DNA of 64,000 nucleotides, taken from JBCCQH01 sp039024435 (GTDB lineage: Bacteria > Bacteroidota > Bacteroidia > J057 > JADKCL01). This document shows, piece after piece, positions 61,353 through 64,000 of this stretch (positions are counted from its first letter, which is position 1; the number at the start of each line of letters is the position of its first letter). A program made the translations under genes and the position numbers. The notes below the pieces were generated by a model. That model made no database searches. It saw nothing but the letters and a program-made list of their open reading frames with translations, and had not been told where the DNA came from. The DNA is taken from positions 1 through 64,000 of the forward strand of contig JBCCQH010000024.1 of assembly GCA_039024435.1 (NCBI GenBank). Direction: 5' to 3'.

Positions 61353-62429
61353 TTATTCGGAAAAATCAAATACCCAGACTTTCCAGCGGCCCACCGAGTC
61401 GTAGATGCCTACCCCGATGTGGCGGTGGTAGGGGTCCATGATGGCCCGGCGGTGGCCCAAGCTGGGAACGCCCCGGTCGATGAGCAAGTCGATGAAGCAG
61501 TGGATCGGGGTGTTGTGCCCGGCGGCACAATTTTCCCCGATGCGGTTGCGTCGCCCGGCGATCCGGTCGATTCGGCGAGCGCAGGCGGTGCCATCGGAGG
61601 AAGTGTGGCCGAAGATATCATTGCGGTGGAGGTCTTTGGCGTGGTAGTCGGCCGATAGGGTGAGGCCGGCGTCGGGATAGTAGGGGGCCTGGGCCTGGGC
61701 ATCGCGAAATTCGCGGATCAGGGACTGGAGATAGGAGTCAGCAGGATCGTCAAATCCTGGTCCCACGAACTGGCGGACGTAGGTGTCGAGGAAAAGCCGC
61801 GGATTCATCCGGCAGAGGTTGTGAAGGTAGATGATCTTCCGGGCTTCCGGATCGATGCCAGGAAGATCGCGTCCGGTATCGGCGAGGCGGTAAAAGGGAT
61901 TGTCCCAGGCGGGAAAATCGTAGTCCTCCTCGACCAGGAGGCGGCCGTGGTGAAAGTTATTTTTCCAGATTCCTTCCCGCGCATCGAAAACGGCGGCTAG
62001 CCGGTCAAAAAAGCTTCGGATATTGGGGTGGCCTTTGCGAAAGGCCGCGGAAGCTTTTCGAACCAAGACCCGCTGGACGAGGGCCAGCCCCCGGGTTACG
62101 TCGCTGAGTTGCTGGCCAGCGGGATCGACTTCCCGGGCCTTTTCGAGGTAGTGGAGGGCTTTGCTATAGGGATTGTGGACTTGTCTTTGTAGGCGAAGGT
62201 CTTTCTTGCCGCGGGTCAAAGCGAGGGCCGCGTAAAAGTGGGGCAGTGCGGCTTGGGGGTAAATCCGGGCTGCCTCCGCCGAAGCCCGGTAACATTCGAA
62301 GTAGTCCCCCGAACGGTAGAGTGCGTGCAGATCGGCCCCGTTGAAATCAGCGGCCAAAAGTTGGGGAGCGGAACCAGACAGACCCAGAAGTAGCGCTCCC
62401 ATGCGGACAAAAGCATGGAGGTGTTGCAT
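61353..62429 (-). CDS. CAP-domain (SCP/PR-1-like) protein with helical N terminus
   Basis: A 358-aa secreted protein. The signal peptide is LLLGLSGSAPQLLAA. Residues about 30-140 are helical with a TPR-like ring (YECYRASAEAARIYPQAALPHFYAALAL). The C-terminal half is a CAP domain: HNLCRMNPRLF, DYHAKDLHRNDIFGHTSSDG, IGENCAAG and SLGHRRAIMDPYHRHIGVGIY, the four conserved blocks with the His/Glu cavity residues. CAP proteins bind sterols, lipids or act as peptidases; the role here is unknown. The ATG at 62429 matches the signal peptide. Confidence 0.88.
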   Translation of the reverse strand: MQHLHAFVRMGALLLGLSGSAPQLLAADFNGADLHALYRSGDYFECYRASAEAARIYPQAALPHFYAALALTRGKKDLRLQRQVHNPYSKALHYLEKAREVDPAGQQLSDVTRGLALVQRVLVRKASAAFRKGHPNIRSFFDRLAAVFDAREGIWKNNFHHGRLLVEEDYDFPAWDNPFYRLADTGRDLPGIDPEARKIIYLHNLCRMNPRLFLDTYVRQFVGPGFDDPADSYLQSLIREFRDAQAQAPYYPDAGLTLSADYHAKDLHRNDIFGHTSSDGTACARRIDRIAGRRNRIGENCAAGHNTPIHCFIDLLIDRGVPSLGHRRAIMDPYHRHIGVGIYDSVGRWKVWVFDFSE

Positions 62430-62765
62430 GATGGATACGTTTGAATATGAGGGTAGAGTTTTCTGCCTTGTGAATTGAATAACAGAAAAAAGTAACGCCC
62501 GGACCGCACGGAATGGGGGGCAGCACTGTCGGTTTTTTCTCGGAATAGCACGTAACCTTTTGCCCAATCGGCCCAGAATCGCCCAACCTGGAATACTACT
62601 GGGAAGCAGAATACCCTACCCCCACGTAAGAAAAAACCACTCTTTTGCCCGGAATTCGGCTTTTTTTTCGCAAGTCGAGCTACTATCTGGCTTCTAAAGA
62701 AACACGACTCACAGGGATATTAGTCACACAGCTACTCAGTTAGATCCAAGAAAAATCAGTTTGTT
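62430..62765. other. 336-bp gap upstream of the peroxidase gene
   Basis: No gene is seen. It carries the divergent promoter regions of the CAP protein and the peroxidase. A T-rich stretch at about 62659-62668 has no clear hairpin. No repeat or operator was recognised. Confidence 0.5.
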
Positions 62766-63974
62766 ATGGTCAAGAGAATGTTGTTTACAGGCATGCTCCT
62801 GGGGATGTTCACGTCTTGTCAGCCGGACGCAGATCCCATCCTCACCGCCGAGCAAGAGGAGGCGACGATCACCGCAGCCGACTTCGGTACACTTCCCGTG
62901 GAAGTTCCAGCTCCGGCCGATAATCCGACCACAACCGCAAAGGCGGAACTCGGTCGCTTGCTGTTCTGGGATCCCATTCTTTCCGGTCCACGAACGGTTT
63001 CCTGCGCGACCTGTCACCACCCGGCATTTGGCTACAGCGACGGGCGTGAACTGCCCATCGGAACCGGAGGCCGCGGTCTGGGGCCGCAACGGCGCGACGT
63101 CAGCAACGGCGAGTTTGGCATTGTCCCAAGAAATTCTCCGACCGTCATCAATACGGCTTTCAACGGCATCACTGCCGGTGGAGTAGTGCCGGCGGAAAAC
63201 GCACCCATGTTTTGGGACAACCGTGCGCAAAGCCTGGAAAACCAAGCCTTGGGTCCGCCCACCTCGTTTGAGGAAATGCGGGGCCACGCTTACGAAGCTG
63301 AATTTGCCATTGAAATGGTGGTGGCCCGCCTGTACGAAATTCCCGAATACGTGCGCCGTTTCCGCGATGCATTTGGGGCGCGGGGGATCACCGACCGCAC
63401 CATGGCCGAAGCAATCGCGGCTTTTGAGCGGACGATTGTGGCGCGCAACAGTCCCTTTGATCGCTACCAGGCGGGTGATCTGAACGCGATGCCACCGGCG
63501 GCCCAGCGGGGCATGGTTGCCTTTGCCGAAGCGGGTTGCAATACCTGTCACAGCGGTCCGATGTTCTCGGACTATCGGCCCCACGTCCTGGGTGTGCCCG
63601 ATCACGCAGACTTGGAAGCGCCCGATGCCGGCGCGGGAGGAACCTTTGGATTTCGGACGCCGACCCTGCGCAATTTGAGTGTGACTGCACCCTACATGCA
63701 CAACGGAACTTCCCGTGATTTGGAGGAGGTCATGGATTTCTACCTGACCGCCCAGGCGGCCGCGCAAGGCAACAACGTGCCGCAAGGCGAAATCAACCCA
63801 AACGCACCCGAACTGGACCCACTGCTGGCTTCAATGCAGTTGCGGCAGGACCAAGTGGACGACATCATCGCGTTTATGGAAGCCCTCGATGATCCAGTAT
63901 TTGACCGGCGCATCCCCAACCGGGTCCCGAGCGGCTTGCCCGTAGGCGGCGCCATCGGTCCAGCTCCGATGTAA
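62766..63974 (+). CDS. Di-heme cytochrome c peroxidase (MauG/CcpA family), lipoprotein
   Basis: A 402-aa protein with two c-type heme sites, CATCH at about 81-85 and CNTCH at about 259-263, as in bacterial di-heme peroxidases. The signal peptide ends in a lipobox, GMFTSC. Conserved SPTVINTAFN, MFWDNRAQSLENQA and TLRNLSVTAPYMHNG (distal heme ligand Met region) are present. It probably reduces hydrogen peroxide in the periplasm. Cytochrome maturation genes are not in the window. The ATG is the first in frame after the T-rich leader. Confidence 0.93.
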   Translation: MVKRMLFTGMLLGMFTSCQPDADPILTAEQEEATITAADFGTLPVEVPAPADNPTTTAKAELGRLLFWDPILSGPRTVSCATCHHPAFGYSDGRELPIGTGGRGLGPQRRDVSNGEFGIVPRNSPTVINTAFNGITAGGVVPAENAPMFWDNRAQSLENQALGPPTSFEEMRGHAYEAEFAIEMVVARLYEIPEYVRRFRDAFGARGITDRTMAEAIAAFERTIVARNSPFDRYQAGDLNAMPPAAQRGMVAFAEAGCNTCHSGPMFSDYRPHVLGVPDHADLEAPDAGAGGTFGFRTPTLRNLSVTAPYMHNGTSRDLEEVMDFYLTAQAAAQGNNVPQGEINPNAPELDPLLASMQLRQDQVDDIIAFMEALDDPVFDRRIPNRVPSGLPVGGAIGPAPM

Positions 63975-64000
63975 AATCAGTGGGGTAAGCAACCGATTAT

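Noticed and set aside
1..64000. CRISPR array, integron or prophage
   Set aside because: No regularly spaced direct repeats, cas genes, integrase, portal, capsid or tail genes were found.

Overview
The window looks like a chromosomal stretch from a member of the Bacteroidota, most likely the Saprospirales/Lewinellaceae side of the phylum. This rests on two proteins with type IX secretion (T9SS) C-terminal sorting domains, Bacteroidota-type promoter elements (TAnnTTTG close to start codons), a DUF4175 giant protein next to an RsbW-like ATPase, the Bacteroidota form of YbeY (GYDD instead of GYDH) and many Bacteroidota-style lipoproteins. No ribosomal RNA, tRNA, CRISPR array, phage or intact transposase gene was found.

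Layout. 0.4-13.6 kb is mainly housekeeping on the plus strand: a T9SS-exported protein, thiL-xth-membrane protein, DUF4175-RsbW-like-ybeY, a parS-like palindrome, then mnmG, a methyltransferase and a large Ig-like lipoprotein. 13.7-21 kb is mostly on the minus strand: a two-component pair, an orphan GroES-like protein, phosphatidylserine decarboxylase and a sugar aminotransferase/epimerase pair. 21.4-38.2 kb is a single plus-strand array of five giant genes (883, 1166, 1006, 1857 and 613 aa) with 3-34 bp between them, closed by a strong terminator. Only the second (DUF6603) and part of the first (an M64-peptidase-like fold that has lost its HExxH zinc site) resemble anything I can name. This is the best candidate for an undescribed system. 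38.2-54 kb returns to ordinary metabolism and envelope genes: methylmalonyl-CoA epimerase, a SecD-P1-like lipoprotein, EamA, TadA, AspRS, HAD, MsrA, T9SS lamin-tail protein, flippase, LpxL-like acyltransferase, HMG-CoA lyase and GT2. 54-64 kb is more accessory: an esterase-like lipoprotein, an AAA-ATPase/TOPRIM pair that resembles a defence module but has an in-frame TGA in the ATPase, two uncharacterised proteins, an HTH-only AraC protein, a stand-alone ricin-type beta-trefoil, a CAP-domain protein and a di-heme peroxidase.

Mobile and repeated DNA. Three copies of a 162-166 bp element with terminal inverted repeats and TNA target duplications (the signature of IS5-family IS1031/IS427-type MITEs) lie at 3.8, 18.5 and 46.9 kb. 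A possible fourth end is at 48.7 kb. A second, GC-rich repeat occurs at 43.6 and 50.4 kb, and a short AATCAGAAATC-type motif recurs in several intergenic gaps.

All calls come from reading sequence and translations by eye. Family names are from remembered family signatures, not from database searches.
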